Part shown: positions 9,383 to 22,300 of the stretch, one piece after another
Position numbering within the stretch: the stretch's first letter is position 1
Layout: every line of letters starts with the position of its first letter
From: Pleurodeles waltl
Lineage: Eukaryota > Chordata > Amphibia > Caudata > Salamandridae
Length of the DNA: 64,000 nucleotides
Assembly: GCF_031143425.1 (NCBI RefSeq)
Contig: NW_027150030.1
Coordinates: 1 to 64,000, forward strand
Direction: 5' to 3'
Made by a program: the position numbers and the translations under genes
Notes under the pieces: generated by a model
Database searches by the model: none
The model's input: the letters and a program-made list of their open reading frames with translations, nothing else
What the model was told of the DNA's origin: nothing

Positions 9383-12300
9383 TTGCCTACTACGAGGGTG
9401 GACGGGGCGTGGCTCAGCGGGCGGAGCTTTCAGGTGATTCATAAAGGGAGAACCTTCTACTCTGTGTCTGCAGGAGAGGAAGATAGAACCCGCGCGTCAC
9501 AGTCAGATACAGATTACGCTCCAGTACATCATCAATTCACCTCCAGGAAGGATTCTAGATTGTTTTCTGCTATGGAATCTATGAGCGCACAGCCTTGCTT
9601 TATCTTTCCCAGCCCAAGAGTTAGGGTGGCTTGTCCTTTCCAGAAGCTGAGCTTCAACTGGGGCACCTGCTACGTTTATATTTGTAAGTGCTTCCTGTTG
9701 AGGTTTAGTTTCTGTAAAATGAGCATCATGGCCTACCCAACCGGAGTATTTTCTACGAGTAAGTCAGTAAGCGTTACCTAGCATGTTTTCATATGGCCCG
9801 TGTATATTGTACCCTAAGACTAAGTGATGGGCCTCGGGGGAAACGTCTCCAGCAACCTTGTGTGCCTTTGGCAATGTGATCGTTACTAGTGCGTCTTTGT
9901 GGAGATGTCCTCGTGCTTCTGCGCACAACCTGAATCGGCGGTAAACGCAGTGGTGTCGTTTTGGAAAGCCGTCCATCATCCTGGTAAAAGGCAGGAATTC
10001 CCTTGCCTACTACGAGGGTGGACGGGGCGTGGCTCAGCGGGCGGAGCTTACAGGTGATTCATAAAGGGAGAACCAGCTACTCTGTGTCTGCAGGAGAGGA
10101 AGATAGAACCCGCGCGTCACAGTCAGATACAGATTACGCTCCAGTACATCATCAATTCACCTCCAGGAAGGATTCTAGATTGTTTTCTGCTATGGAATCT
10201 ATGAGCGCACAGCCTTGCTTTATCTTTCCCAGCCCAAGAGTTAGGGTGGCTTGTCCTTTCCAGAAGCTGAGCTTCAACTGGGGCACCTGCTACGTTTATA
10301 TTTGTAAGTGCTTCCTGTTGAGGTTTAGTTTCTGTAAAATGAGCATCATGGCCTACCCAACCGGAGTATTTTCTACGAGTAAGTCAGTAAGCGTTACCTA
10401 GCATGTTTTCATATGGCCCGTGTATATTGTACACTAAGACTACGTGATGGGCCACGGGGGAAACCTCACCAGCAACCTTGTGTGCCTTTGGCAATGTGAT
10501 CGTTACTAGTGCGTCTTTGTGGAGATGTCCTCGTGCTTCTGCTCACAACCTGAATCGGCGGTAAACGCAGTGGTGTCGTTTTGGAAAGCTGTCCATCATC
10601 CTGGTAAAAGGCGGGAATTCCTTTGCCTACTACGAGGGTGGACGGGGCGTGGCTCAGCGGGCGGAGCTTACAGGTGATTCATAAAGGGAGAACCAGCTAC
10701 TCTGTGTCTGCAGGAGAGGAAGATAGAACCCGCGCGTCACAGTCAGATACAGATTACGATCCAGTACATCATCAATTCACCTCCAGGAAGGATTCTAGAT
10801 TGTTTTCTGCTATGGAATCTATGAGCGCACAGCCTTGCTTTATCTTTCCCAGCCCAAGAGTTAGGGTGGCTTGTCCTTTCCAGAAGCTGAGCTTCAACTG
10901 GGGCACCTGCTACGTTTATATTTGTAAGTGCTTCCTGTTGAGGTTTAGTTTCTGTAAAATTAGCATCATGGCCTACCCAACCGGAGTATTTTCTACGAGT
11001 AAGTCAGTAAGCGTTACCTAGCATGTTTTCATATGCCCCGTGTATATTGTACACTAAGACTACGTGACGGGCCACGGGGGAAACCTCACCAGCAACCTTG
11101 TGTGCCTTTGGCAATGTGATCGTTACTAGTGCGTCTTTGTGGAGATGTCCTCGTGCTTCTGCGCACCAACAACGCACGACCTGAATCGGCGGTAAACGCA
11201 GTGGTGTCGTTTTGGAAAGCTGTCCATCATCCTGGTAAAAGGCGGGAATTCCTTTGCCTACTACGAGGGTGGACGGGGCGTGGCTCAGCGGGCGGAGCTT
11301 ACAGGTGATTCATAAAGGGAGAACCAGCTACTCTGTGTCTGCAGGAGAGGAAGATAGAACCCGCGCGTCACAGTCAGATACAGATTACGATCCAGTACAT
11401 CATCAATTCACCTCCAAGAAGGATTCTAGATTGTTTTCTGCTATGGAATCTATGAGCGCACAGCCTTGCTTTATCTTTCCCAGCCCAAGAGTTAGGGTGG
11501 CTTGTCCTTTCCAGAAGCTGAGCTTCAACTGGGGCACCTGCTACGTTTATATTTGTAAGTGCTTCCTGTTGAGGTTTAGTTTCTGTAAAATGAGCATCAT
11601 GGCCTACCCAACCGGAGTATTTTCTACGAGTAAGTCAGTAAGCGTTACCTAGCATGTTTTCATATGCCCCGTGTATATTGTACACTAAGACTACGTGATG
11701 GGCCACGGGGGAAACCTCACCAGCAACCTTGTGTGCCTTTGGCAATGTGATCGTTACTAGTGCGTCTTTGTGGAGATGTCCTCGTGCTTCTGCGCACAAC
11801 CTGAATCGGCGGTAAACGCAGTGGTGTCGTTTTGGAAAGCTGTCCATCATCCTGGTAAAAGGCGGGAATTCCCTTGCCTACTACGAGGGTGGACGGGGCG
11901 TGGCTCAGCGGGCGAAGCTTTCAGGTGATTCATAAAGGGAGAACCTTCTACTCTGTGTCTGCAGGAGAGGAAGATAGAACCCGCGCGTCACAGTCAGATA
12001 CAGATTACGCTCCAGTACATCATCAATTCACCTCCAGGAAGGATTCTAGATTGTTTTCTGCTATGGAATCTATGAGCGCACAGCCTTGCTTTATCTTTGC
12101 CAAGCCCAAGTTAGGGTGGCTTGTCCTTTCCAGAAGCTGAGCTTCAACTGGTGCACCTGCTACGTTTATATTTGTAAGTGCTTCCTTTCAGGTTTAGTTT
12201 CTGTAAAATGAGCATCATGGCCTACCCAACCGGTGTTTTTTCTACGAGTAAGTCAGTAAGCGTTACCTAGCATGTTTTCATATGCCCCGTTTATATTGTA

Positions 12301-13730
12301 CACTAAGACTACGTGATGGGCCACGGGGGAAACCTCACCAGCAACCTTGTGTGCCTTTGGCAATGTGATCGTTACTAGTGCGTCTTTGTGGAGATGTCCT
12401 CGTGCTTCTGCGCACAACCTGAATCGGCGGTAAACGCAGTGGTGTCGTTTTGGAAAGCTGTCCATCATCCTGGTAAAAGGCGGGAATTCCCTTGCCTACT
12501 ACGAGGGTGGACGGGGCTTGGCTCAGCGGGCGGAGCTTACAGGTGATTCATAAAGGGAGAACCTTCTACTCTGTGTCTGCAGGAGAGGAAGATAGAACCC
12601 GCGCGTCACAGTCAGATACAGATTACGCTCCAGTACATCATCAATTCACCTCCAGGAAGGATTCTAGATTGTTTTCTGCTATGGAATCTATGAGCGCACA
12701 GCCTTGCTTTATCTTTCCCAGCCCAAAAGTTAGGGTGGCTTGTCCTTTCCAGAAGCTGAGCTTCAACTGGGGCACCTGCTACGTTTATATTTGTAAGTGC
12801 TTCCTGTTGAGGTTTAGTTTCTGTAAAATGAGCATCATGGCCTACCCAACGGAGTATTTTCTACGAGTAAGTCAGTAAGCGTTACCTAGCATGTTTTCAT
12901 ATGCCCCGTTTATATTGTACACTAAGACTACGTGATGGGCCTCGGGGGAAACGTCTCCAGCAACCTTGTGTGCCTTTGGCAATGTGATCGTTACTAGTGC
13001 GTCTTTGTGGAGATGTCCTCGTGCTTCTGCGCACAACCTGAATCGGCGGTAAACGCAGTGGTGTCGTTTTGGAAAGCTGTCCATCATCCTGGTAAAAGGC
13101 GGGAATTCCCTTGCCTACTACGAGGGTGGACGGGGCGTGGCTCAGCGGGCGGAGCTTTCAGGTGATTCATAAAGGGAGAACCTTCTACTCTGTGTCTGCA
13201 GGAGAGGAAGATAGAACCCACGCGTCACAGTCAGATACAGATTACGCTCCAGTACATCATCAATTCACCTCCAGGAAGGATTCTAGATTGTTTTCTGCTA
13301 TGGAATCTATGAGCGCACAGCCTTGCTTTATCTTTCCCAGCCCAAGAGTTAGGGTGGCTTGTCCTTTCCAGAAGCTGAGCTTCAACTGGGGCACCTGCTA
13401 CGTTTATATTTGTAAGTGCTTCCTGTTGAGGTTTAGTTTCTGTAAAATGAGCATCATGGCCTACCCAACCGGAGTATTTTCTACGAGTAAGTCAGTAAGC
13501 GTTACCTAGCATGTTTTCATATGCCCCGTGTATATTGTACACTAAGACTACGTGATGGGCCACGGGGGAAACCTCACCAGCAACCTTGTGTGCCTTTGGC
13601 AATGTGATCGTTACTAGTGCGTCTTTGTGGAGATGTCCTCGTGCCTCTGCGCACAACCTGAATCGGCGGTAAACGCAGTGGTGTCGTTTTGGAAAGCTGT
13701 CCATCATCCTGGTAAAAGGCGGGAATTCCC
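9383..13730 (+). repeat. 7-unit HOR copy (a-b-c-d-h-P-H), 4,348 bp
   Basis: Seven units start at 9383, 10003, 10623, 11254, 11874, 12492 and 13111, and type 'a' returns at 13731. The types are a, b, c, d, then h, P and H. Type h has GCGAAGCTTTC with a HindIII site and GCCAAGCCCAAG, which removes 1 bp. Type P has GGGGCTTGG, CCCAAAAGT and CCAACGGAG. Type H has CCCACGCGTC, giving an MluI site. The same seven-unit cycle, with the same total length, is found at the right end of the window from 57738. It overlaps the start of the 15-unit HOR, so the two HORs share their first part. Confidence 0.8.
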
Positions 13731-16700
13731 TTGCCTACTACGAGGGTGGACGGGGCGTGGCTCAGCGGGCGGAGCTTTCAGGTGATTCATAAAGGGAGAA
13801 CCTTCTACTCTGTGTCTGCAGGAGAGGAAGATAGAACCCGCGCGTCACAGTCAGATACAGATTACGCTCCAGTACATCATCAATTCACCTCCAGGAAGGA
13901 TTCTAGATTGTTTTCTGCTATGGAATCTATGAGCGCACAGCCTTGCTTTATCTTTCCCAGCCCAAGAGTTAGGGTGGCTTGTCCTTTCCAGAAGCTGAGC
14001 TTCAACTGGGGCACCTGCTACGTTTATATTTGTAAGTGCTTCCTGTTGAGGTTTAGTTTCTGTAAAATGAGCATCATGGCCTACCCAACCGGAGTATTTT
14101 CTACGAGTAAGTCAGTAAGCGTTACCTAGCATGTTTTCATATGCCCCGTGTATATTGTACACTAAGACTACGTGATGGGCCACGGGGGAAACCTCACCAG
14201 CAACCTTGTGTGCCTTTGGCAATGTGATCGTTACTAGTGCGTCTTTGTGGAGATGTCCTCGTGCTTCTGCGCACCAACAACGCACGACCTGAATCGGCGG
14301 TAAACGCAGTGGTGTCGTTTTGGAAAGCTGTCCATCATCCTGGTAAAAGGCGGGAATTCCTTTGCCTACTACGAGGGTGGACGGGGCGTGGCTCAGCGGG
14401 CGGAGCTTACAGGTGATTCATAAAGGGAGAACCAGCTACTCTGTGTCTGCAGGAGAGGAAGATAGAACCCGCGCGTCACAGTCAGATACAGATTACGATC
14501 CAGTACATCATCAATTCACCTCCAAGAAGGATTCTAGATTGTTTTCTGCTATGGAATCTATGAGCGCACAGCCTTGCTTTATCTTTCCCAGCCCAAGAGT
14601 TAGGGTGGCTTGTCCTTTCCAGAAGCTGAGCTTCAACTGGGGCACCTGCTACGTTTATATTTGTAAGTGCTTCCTGTTGAGGTTTAGTTTCTATAAAATG
14701 AGCATCATGGCCTACCCAACCGGAGTATTTTCTACGAGTAAGTCAGTAAGCGTTACCTAGCATGTTTTCATATGCCCCATTTATATTGTACACTAAGACT
14801 AAGTGATGGGCCTCGGGGGAAACGTCTCCAGCAACCTTGTGTGCCTTTGGCAATGTGATCGTTACTAGTGCGTCTTTGTGGAGATGTCCTCGTGCTTCTG
14901 CGCACAACCTGAATCGGCGGTAAACGCAGTGGTGTCGTTTTGGAAAGCCGTCCATCATCCTGGTAAAAGGCGGGAATTCCCTTGCCTACTACGAGGGTGG
15001 ACGGGGCGTGGCTCAGCGGGCGGAGCTTACAGGTGATTCATAAAGGGAGAACCTTCTACTCTGTGTCTGCAGGAGAGGAAGATAGAACCCGCGCGTCACA
15101 GTCAGATACAGATTACGCTCCAGTACATCATCAATTCACCTCCAGGAAGGATTCTAGATTGTTTTCTGCTATGGAATCTATGAGCGCACAGCCTTGCTTT
15201 ATCTTTCCCAGCCCAAGAGTTAGGGTGGCTTGTCCTTTCCAGAAGCTGAGCTTCAACTGGGGCACCTGCTACGTTTATATTTGTAAGTGCTTCCTGTTGA
15301 GGTTTAGTTTCTGTAAAATGAGCATCATGGCCTACCCAACCGGAGTATTTTCTACGTGTAAGTCAGTAAGCGTTACCTAGCATGTTTTCATTTGCCCCGT
15401 TTATATTGTACACTAAGACTACGTGATGGGCCACGGGGGAAACCTCACCAGCAACCTTGTGTGCCTTTGGCAATGTGATCGTTACTAGTGCGTCTTTGTG
15501 GAGATGTCCTCGTGCTTCTGCGCACAACCTGAATCGGCGGTAAACGCAGTGGTGTCGTTTTGGAAAGCTGTCCATCATCCTGGTAAAAGGCGGGAATTCC
15601 CTTGCCTACTACGAGGGTGGACGGGGCGTGGCTCAGCGGGCGGAGCTTTCAGGTGATTCATAAAGGGAGAACCTTCTACTCTGTGTCTGCAGGAGAGGAA
15701 GATAGAACCCGCGCGTCACAGTCAGATACAGATTACGCTCCAGTACATCATCAATTCACCTCCAGGAAGGATTCTAGATTGTTTTCTGCTATGGAATCTA
15801 TGAGCGCACAGCCTTGCTTTATCTTTGCCAAGCCCAAGTTAGGGTGGCTTGTCCTTTCCAGAAGCTGAGCTTCAACTGGTGCACCTGCTACGTTTATATT
15901 TGTAAGTGCTTCCTTTGAGGTTTAGTTTCTGTAAAATGAGCATCATGGCCTACCCAACCGTTGTATTTTCTACGAGTAACTCAGTAAGCGTTACCTAGCA
16001 TGTTTTCATATGCCCCGTTTATATTGTACACTAAGAATACGTGATGGGCCACGGGGGAAACCTCACCAGCAACCTTGTGTGCCTTTGGCAATGTGATCGT
16101 TACTAGTGCGTCTTTGTGGAGATGTCCTCGTGCTTCTGCGCACAACCTGAATCGGCGGTAAACGCAGTGGTGTCGTTTTGAAAAGCTGTCCATCATCCTG
16201 GTAAAAGGCGGGAATTCCCTTGCCTACTACGAGGGTGGACGGGGCGTGGCTCAGCGGGCGGAGCTTACAGGTGATTCATAAAGGGAGAACCTTCTACTCT
16301 GTGTCTGCAGGAGAGGAAGATAGAACCCGCGCGTCACAGTTAGATACAGATTACGCTCCAGTACATCATCAATTCACCTCCAGGAAGGATTCTAGATTGT
16401 TTTCTGCTATGGAATCTATGAGCGCACAGCCTTGCTTTATCTTTCCCAGCCCAAGAGTTAGGGTGGCTTGTCCTTTCCAGAAGCTGAGCTTCAACTGGGG
16501 CACCTGCTACGTTTATATTTGTAAGTGCTTCCTGTTGAGGTTTAGTTTCTGTAAAATGAGCATCATGGCCTACCCAACGGAGTATTTTCTACGAGTAAGT
16601 CAGTAAGCGTTACCTAGCATGTTTTCATATGCCCCGTTTATATTGTACACTAAGACTACGTGATGGGCCTCGGGGGAAACGTCTCCAGCAACCTTGTGTG

Positions 16701-19327
16701 CCTTTGGCAATGTGATCGTTACTAGTGCGTCTTTGTGGAGATGTCCTCGTGCTTCTGCGCACAACCTGAATCGGCGGTAAACGCAGTGGTGTCGTTTTGG
16801 AAAGCTGTCCATCATCCTGGTAAAAGGCGGGAATTCCCTTGCCTACTACGAGGGTGGACGGGGCGTGGCTCAGCGGGCGGAGCTTACAGGTGATTCATAA
16901 AGGGAGAACCTTCTACTCTGTGTCTGCAGGAGAGGAAGATAGAACCCGCGCGTCACAGTCAGATACAGATTACGCTCCAGTACATCATCAATTCACCTCC
17001 AGGAAGGATTCTAGATTGTTTTCTGCTATGGAATCTATGAGCGCACAGCCTTGCTTTATCTTTCCCAGCCCAAGAGTTAGGGTGGCTTGTCCTTTCCAGA
17101 AGCTGAGCTTCAACTGGGGCACCTGCTACGTTTATATTTGTAAGTGCTTCCTTTGAGGTTTAGTTTCTGTAAAATGAGCATCATGGCCTACCCAACCGGT
17201 GTATTTTCTACGAGTTAGTCAGTAAGCGTTACCTAGCATGTTTTCATATGCCCCGTTTATATTGTACACTAAGACTACGTGATGGGCCACGGGGGAAACC
17301 TCACCAGCAACCTTGTGTGCCTTTGGCAATGTGATCGTTACTAGTGCGTCTTTGTGGAGATGTCCTCGTGCTTCTGCGCACAACCTGAATCGGCGGTAAA
17401 CGCAGTGGTGTCGTTTTGGAAAGCCGTCCATCATCCTGGTAAAAGGCAGGAATTCCCTTGCCTACTACGAGGGTGGACGGGGCGTGGCTCAGCGGGCGGA
17501 GCTTACAGGTGATTCATAAAGGGAGAACCAGCTACTCTGTGTCTGCAGGAGAGGAAGATAGAACCCGCGCGTCACAGTCAGATACAGATTACGCTCCAGT
17601 ACATCATCAATTCACCTCCAGGAAGGATTCTAGATTGTTTTCTGCTATGGAATCTATGAGCGCACAGCCTTGCTTTATCTTTCCCAGCCCAAGAGTTAGG
17701 GTGGCTTGTCCTTTCCAGAAGCTGAGCTTCAACTGGGGCACCTGCTACGTTTATATTTGTAAGTGCTTCCTGTTGAGGTTTAGTTTCTGTAAAATTAGCA
17801 TCATGGCCTACCCAACCGGAGTATTTTCTACGAGTAAGTCAGTAAGCGTTACCTAGCATGTTTTCATATGGCCCGTGTATATTGTACCCTAAGACTAAGT
17901 GATGGGCCTCGGGGGAAACGTCTCCAGCAACCTTGTGTGCCTTTGGCAATGTGATCGTTACTAGTGCGTCTTTGTGGAGATGTCCTCGTGCTTCTGCGCA
18001 CAACCTGAATCGGCGGTAAACGCAGTGGTGTCGTTTTGGAAAGCCGTCCATCATCCTGGTAAAAGGCAGGAATTCCCTTGCCTACTACGAGGGTGGACGG
18101 GGCGTGGCTCAGCGGGCGGAGCTTACAGGTGATTCATAAAGGGAGAACCTTCTACTCTGTGTCTGCAGGAGAGGAAGATAGAACCCGCGCGTCACAGTCA
18201 GATACAGATTACGCTCCAGTACATCATCAATTCACCTCCAGGAAGGATTCTAGATTGTTTTCTGCTATGGAATCTATGAGCGCACAGCCTTGCTTTATCT
18301 TTCCCAGCCCAAGAGTTAGGGTGGCTTGTCCTTTCCAGAAGCTGAGCTTCAACTGGGGCACCTGCTACGTTTATATTTGTAAGTGCTTCCTTTGAGGTTT
18401 AGTTTCTGTAAAATGAGCATCATGGCCTACCCAACCGGAGTATTTTCTACGAGTAAGTCAGTAAGCGTTACCTAGCATGTTTTCATATGCCCCGTTTATA
18501 TTGTACACTAAGACTACGTGATGGGCCACGGGGGAAACCTCACCAGCAACCTTGTGTGCCTTTGGCAATGTGATCGTTACTAGTGCGTCTTTGTGGAGAT
18601 GTCCTCGTGCTTCTGCGCACCAACAACGCACGACCTGAATCGGCGGTAAACGCAGTGGTGTCGTTTTGGAAAGCTGTCCATCATCCTGGTAAAAGGCGGG
18701 AATTCCCTTGCCTACTACGAGGGTGGACGGGGCGTGGCTCAGCGGGCGGAGCTTTCAGGTGATTCATAAAGGGAGAACCAGCTACTCTGTGTCTGCAGGA
18801 GAGGAAGATAGAACCCGCGCGTCACAGTCAGATACAGATTACGCTCCAGTACATCATCAATTCACCTCCAGGAAGGATTCTAGATTGTTTTCTGCTATGG
18901 AATCTATGAGCGCACAGCCTTGCTTTATCTTTCCCAGCCCAAGAGTTAGGGTGGCTTGTCCTTTCCAGAAGCTGAGCTTCAACTGGGGCACCTGCTACGT
19001 TTATATTTGTAAGTGCTTCCTGTTGAGGTTTAGTTTCTGTAAAATGAGCATCATGGCCTACCCAACCGGAGTATTTTCTACGAGTAAGTCAGTAAGCGTT
19101 ACCTAGCATGTTTTCATATGGCCCGTGTATATTGTACCCTAAGACTAAGTGATGGGCCTCGGGGGAAACGTCTCCAGCAACCTTGTGTGCCTTTGGCAAT
19201 GTGATCGTTACTAGTGCGTCTTTGTGGAGATGTCCTCGTGCTTCTGCGCACAACCTGAATCGGCGGTAAACGCAGTGGTGTCGTTTTGGAAAGCCGTCCA
19301 TCATCCTGGTAAAAGGCAGGAATTCCC
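10003..19327 (+). repeat. 15-unit HOR, copy A (units 17-31), ~9.33 kb
   Basis: Units start at 10003, 10623, 11254, 11874, 12492, 13111, 13731, 14362, 14982, 15602, 16220, 16839, 17458, 18078 and 18708. Distinctive members include 14362 (TTTCTATAAAATG and GCCCCATTTAT), 14982 (TACGTGTAAG and TTTCATTTGCC), 15602 (CCGTTG, GTAACTCAG, AAGAATACG), 16220 (CAGTTAGATAC) and 16839 (CCGGTGTATTTT and CGAGTTAGTC). Copy B at 26794-36117 has the same order, unit lengths (except the first unit) and diagnostic bases at an offset of 16,790 bp. Type b also returns 15 units later at 19328, so 9.32-9.33 kb is the main long period of the left two thirds of the window. Confidence 0.85.
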
Positions 19328-22300
19328 TTGCCTACTACGAGGGTGGACGGGGCGTGGCTCAGCGGGCGGAGCTTACAGGTGATTCATAAAGGGAGAACCA
19401 GCTACTCTGTGTCTGCAGGAGAGGAAGATAGAACCCGCGCGTCACAGTCAGATACAGATTACGCTCCAGTACATCATCAATTCACCTCCAGGAAGGATTC
19501 TAGATTGTTTTCTGCTATGGAATCTATGAGCGCACAGCCTTGCTTTATCTTTCCCAGCCCAAGAGTTAGGGTGGCTTGTCCTTTCCAGAAGCTGAGCTTC
19601 AACTGGGGCACCTGCTACGTTTATATTTGTAAGTGCTTCCTGTTGAGGTTTAGTTTCTGTAAAATGAGCATCATGGCCTACCCAACCGGAGTATTTTCTA
19701 CGAGTAAGTCAGTAAGCGTTACCTAGCATGTTTTCATATGGCCCGTGTATATTGTACACTAAGACTACGTGATGGGCCACGGGGGAAACCTCACCAGCAA
19801 CCTTGTGTGCCTTTGGCAATGTGATCGTTACTAGTGCGTCTTTGTGGAGATGTCCTCGTGCTTCTGCTCACAACCTGAATCGGCGGTAAACGCAGTGGTG
19901 TCGTTTTGGAAAGCTGTCCATCATCCTGGTAAAAGGCGGGAATTCCTTTGCCTACTACGAGGGTGGACGGGGCGTGGCTCAGCGGGCGGAGCTTACAGGT
20001 GATTCATAAAGGGAGAACCAGCTACTCTGTGTCTGCAGGAGAGGAAGATAGAACCCGCGCGTCACAGTCAGATACAGATTACGATCCAGTACATCATCAA
20101 TTCACCTCCAGGAAGGATTCTAGATTGTTTTCTGCTATGGAATCTATGAGCGCACAGCCTTGCTTTATCTTTCCCAGCCCAAGAGTTAGGGTGGCTTGTC
20201 CTTTCCAGAAGCTGAGCTTCAACTGGGGCACCTGCTACGTTTATATTTGTAAGTGCTTCCTGTTGAGGTTTAGTTTCTGTAAAATTAGCATCATGGCCTA
20301 CCCAACCGGAGTATTTTCTACGAGTAAGTCAGTAAGCGTTACCTAGCATGTTTTCATATGCCCCGTGTATATTGTACACTAAGACTACGTGACGGGCCAC
20401 GGGGGAAACCTCACCAGCAACCTTGTGTGCCTTTGGCAATGTGATCGTTACTAGTGCGTCTTTGTGGAGATGTCCTCGTGCTTCTGCGCACCAACAACGC
20501 ACGACCTGAATCGGCGGTAAACGCAGTGGTGTCGTTTTGGAAAGCTGTCCATCATCCTGGTAAAAGGCGGGAATTCCTTTGCCTACTACGAGGGTGGACG
20601 GGGCGTGGCTCAGCGGGCGGAGCTTACAGGTGATTCATAAAGGGAGAACCAGCTACTCTGTGTCTGCAGGAGAGGAAGATAGAACCCGCGCGTCACAGTC
20701 AGATACAGATTACGATCCAGTACATCATCAATTCACCTCCAAGAAGGATTCTAGATTGTTTTCTGCTATGGAATCTATGAGCGCACAGCCTTGCTTTATC
20801 TTTCCCAGCCCAAGAGTTAGGGTGGCTTGTCCTTTCCAGAAGCTGAGCTTCAACTGGGGCACCTGCTACGTTTATATTTGTAAGTGCTTCCTGTTGAGGT
20901 TTAGTTTCTATAAAATGAGCATCATGGCCTACCCAACCGGAGTATTTTCTACGAGTAAGTCAGTAAGCGTTACCTAGCATGTTTTCATATGCCCCATTTA
21001 TATTGTACACTAAGACTAAGTGATGGGCCTCGGGGGAAACGTCTCCAGCAACCTTGTGTGCCTTTGGCAATGTGATCGTTACTAGTGCGTCTTTGTGGAG
21101 ATGTCCTCGTGCTTCTGCGCACAACCTGAATCGGCGGTAAACGCAGTGGTGTCGTTTTGGAAAGCCGTCCATCATCCTGGTAAAAGGCGGGAATTCCCTT
21201 GCCTACTACGAGGGTGGACGGGGCGTGGCTCAGCGGGCGGAGCTTTCAGGTGATTCATAAAGGGAGAACCTTCTACTCTGTGTCTGCAGGAGAGGAAGAT
21301 AGAACCCACGCGTCACAGTCAGATACAGATTACGCTCCAGTACATCATCAATTCACCTCCAGGAAGGATTCTAGATTGTTTTCTGCTATGGAATCTATGA
21401 GCGCACAGCCTTGCTTTATCTTTCCCAGCCCAAGAGTTAGGGTGGCTTGTCCTTTCCAGAAGCTGAGCTTCAACTGGGGCACCTGCTACGTTTATATTTG
21501 TAAGTGCTTCCTGTTGAGGTTTAGTTTCTGTAAAATGAGCATCATGGCCTACCCAACCGGAGTATTTTCTACGCGTAAGTCAGTAAGCGTTACCTAGCAT
21601 GTTTTCATATGCCCCGTGTATATTGTACACTAAGACTACGTGATGGGCCACGGGGGAAACCTCACCAGCAACCTTGTGTGCCTTTGGCAATGTGATCGTT
21701 ACTAGTGCGTCTTTGTGGAGATGTCCTCGTGCCTCTGCGCACAACCTGAATCGGCGGTAAACGCAGTGGTGTCGTTTTGGAAAGCTGTCCATCATCCTGG
21801 TAAAAGGCGGGAATTCCCTTGCCTACTACGAGGGTGGACGGGGCGTGGCTCAGCGGGCGGAGCTTTCAGGTGATTCATAAAGGGAGAACCTTCTACTCTG
21901 TGTCTGCAGGAGAGGAAGATAGAACCCGCGCGTCACAGTCAGATACAGATTACGCTCCAGTACATCATCAATTCACCTCCAGGAAGGATTCTAGATTGTT
22001 TTCTGCTATGGAATCTATGAGCGCACAGCCTTGCTTTATCTTTCCCAGCCCAAGAGTTAGGGTGGCTTGTCCTTTCCAGAAGCTGAGCTTCAACTGGGGC
22101 ACCTGCTACGTTTATATTTGTAAGTGCTTCCTGTTGAGGTTTAGTTTCTGTAAAATGAGCATCATGGCCTACCCAACCGGAGTATTTTCTACGAGTAAGT
22201 CAGTAAGCGTTACCTAGCATGTTTTCATATGCCCCGTGTATATTGTACACTAAGACTACGTGATGGGCCACGGGGGAAACCTCACCAGCAACCTTGTGTG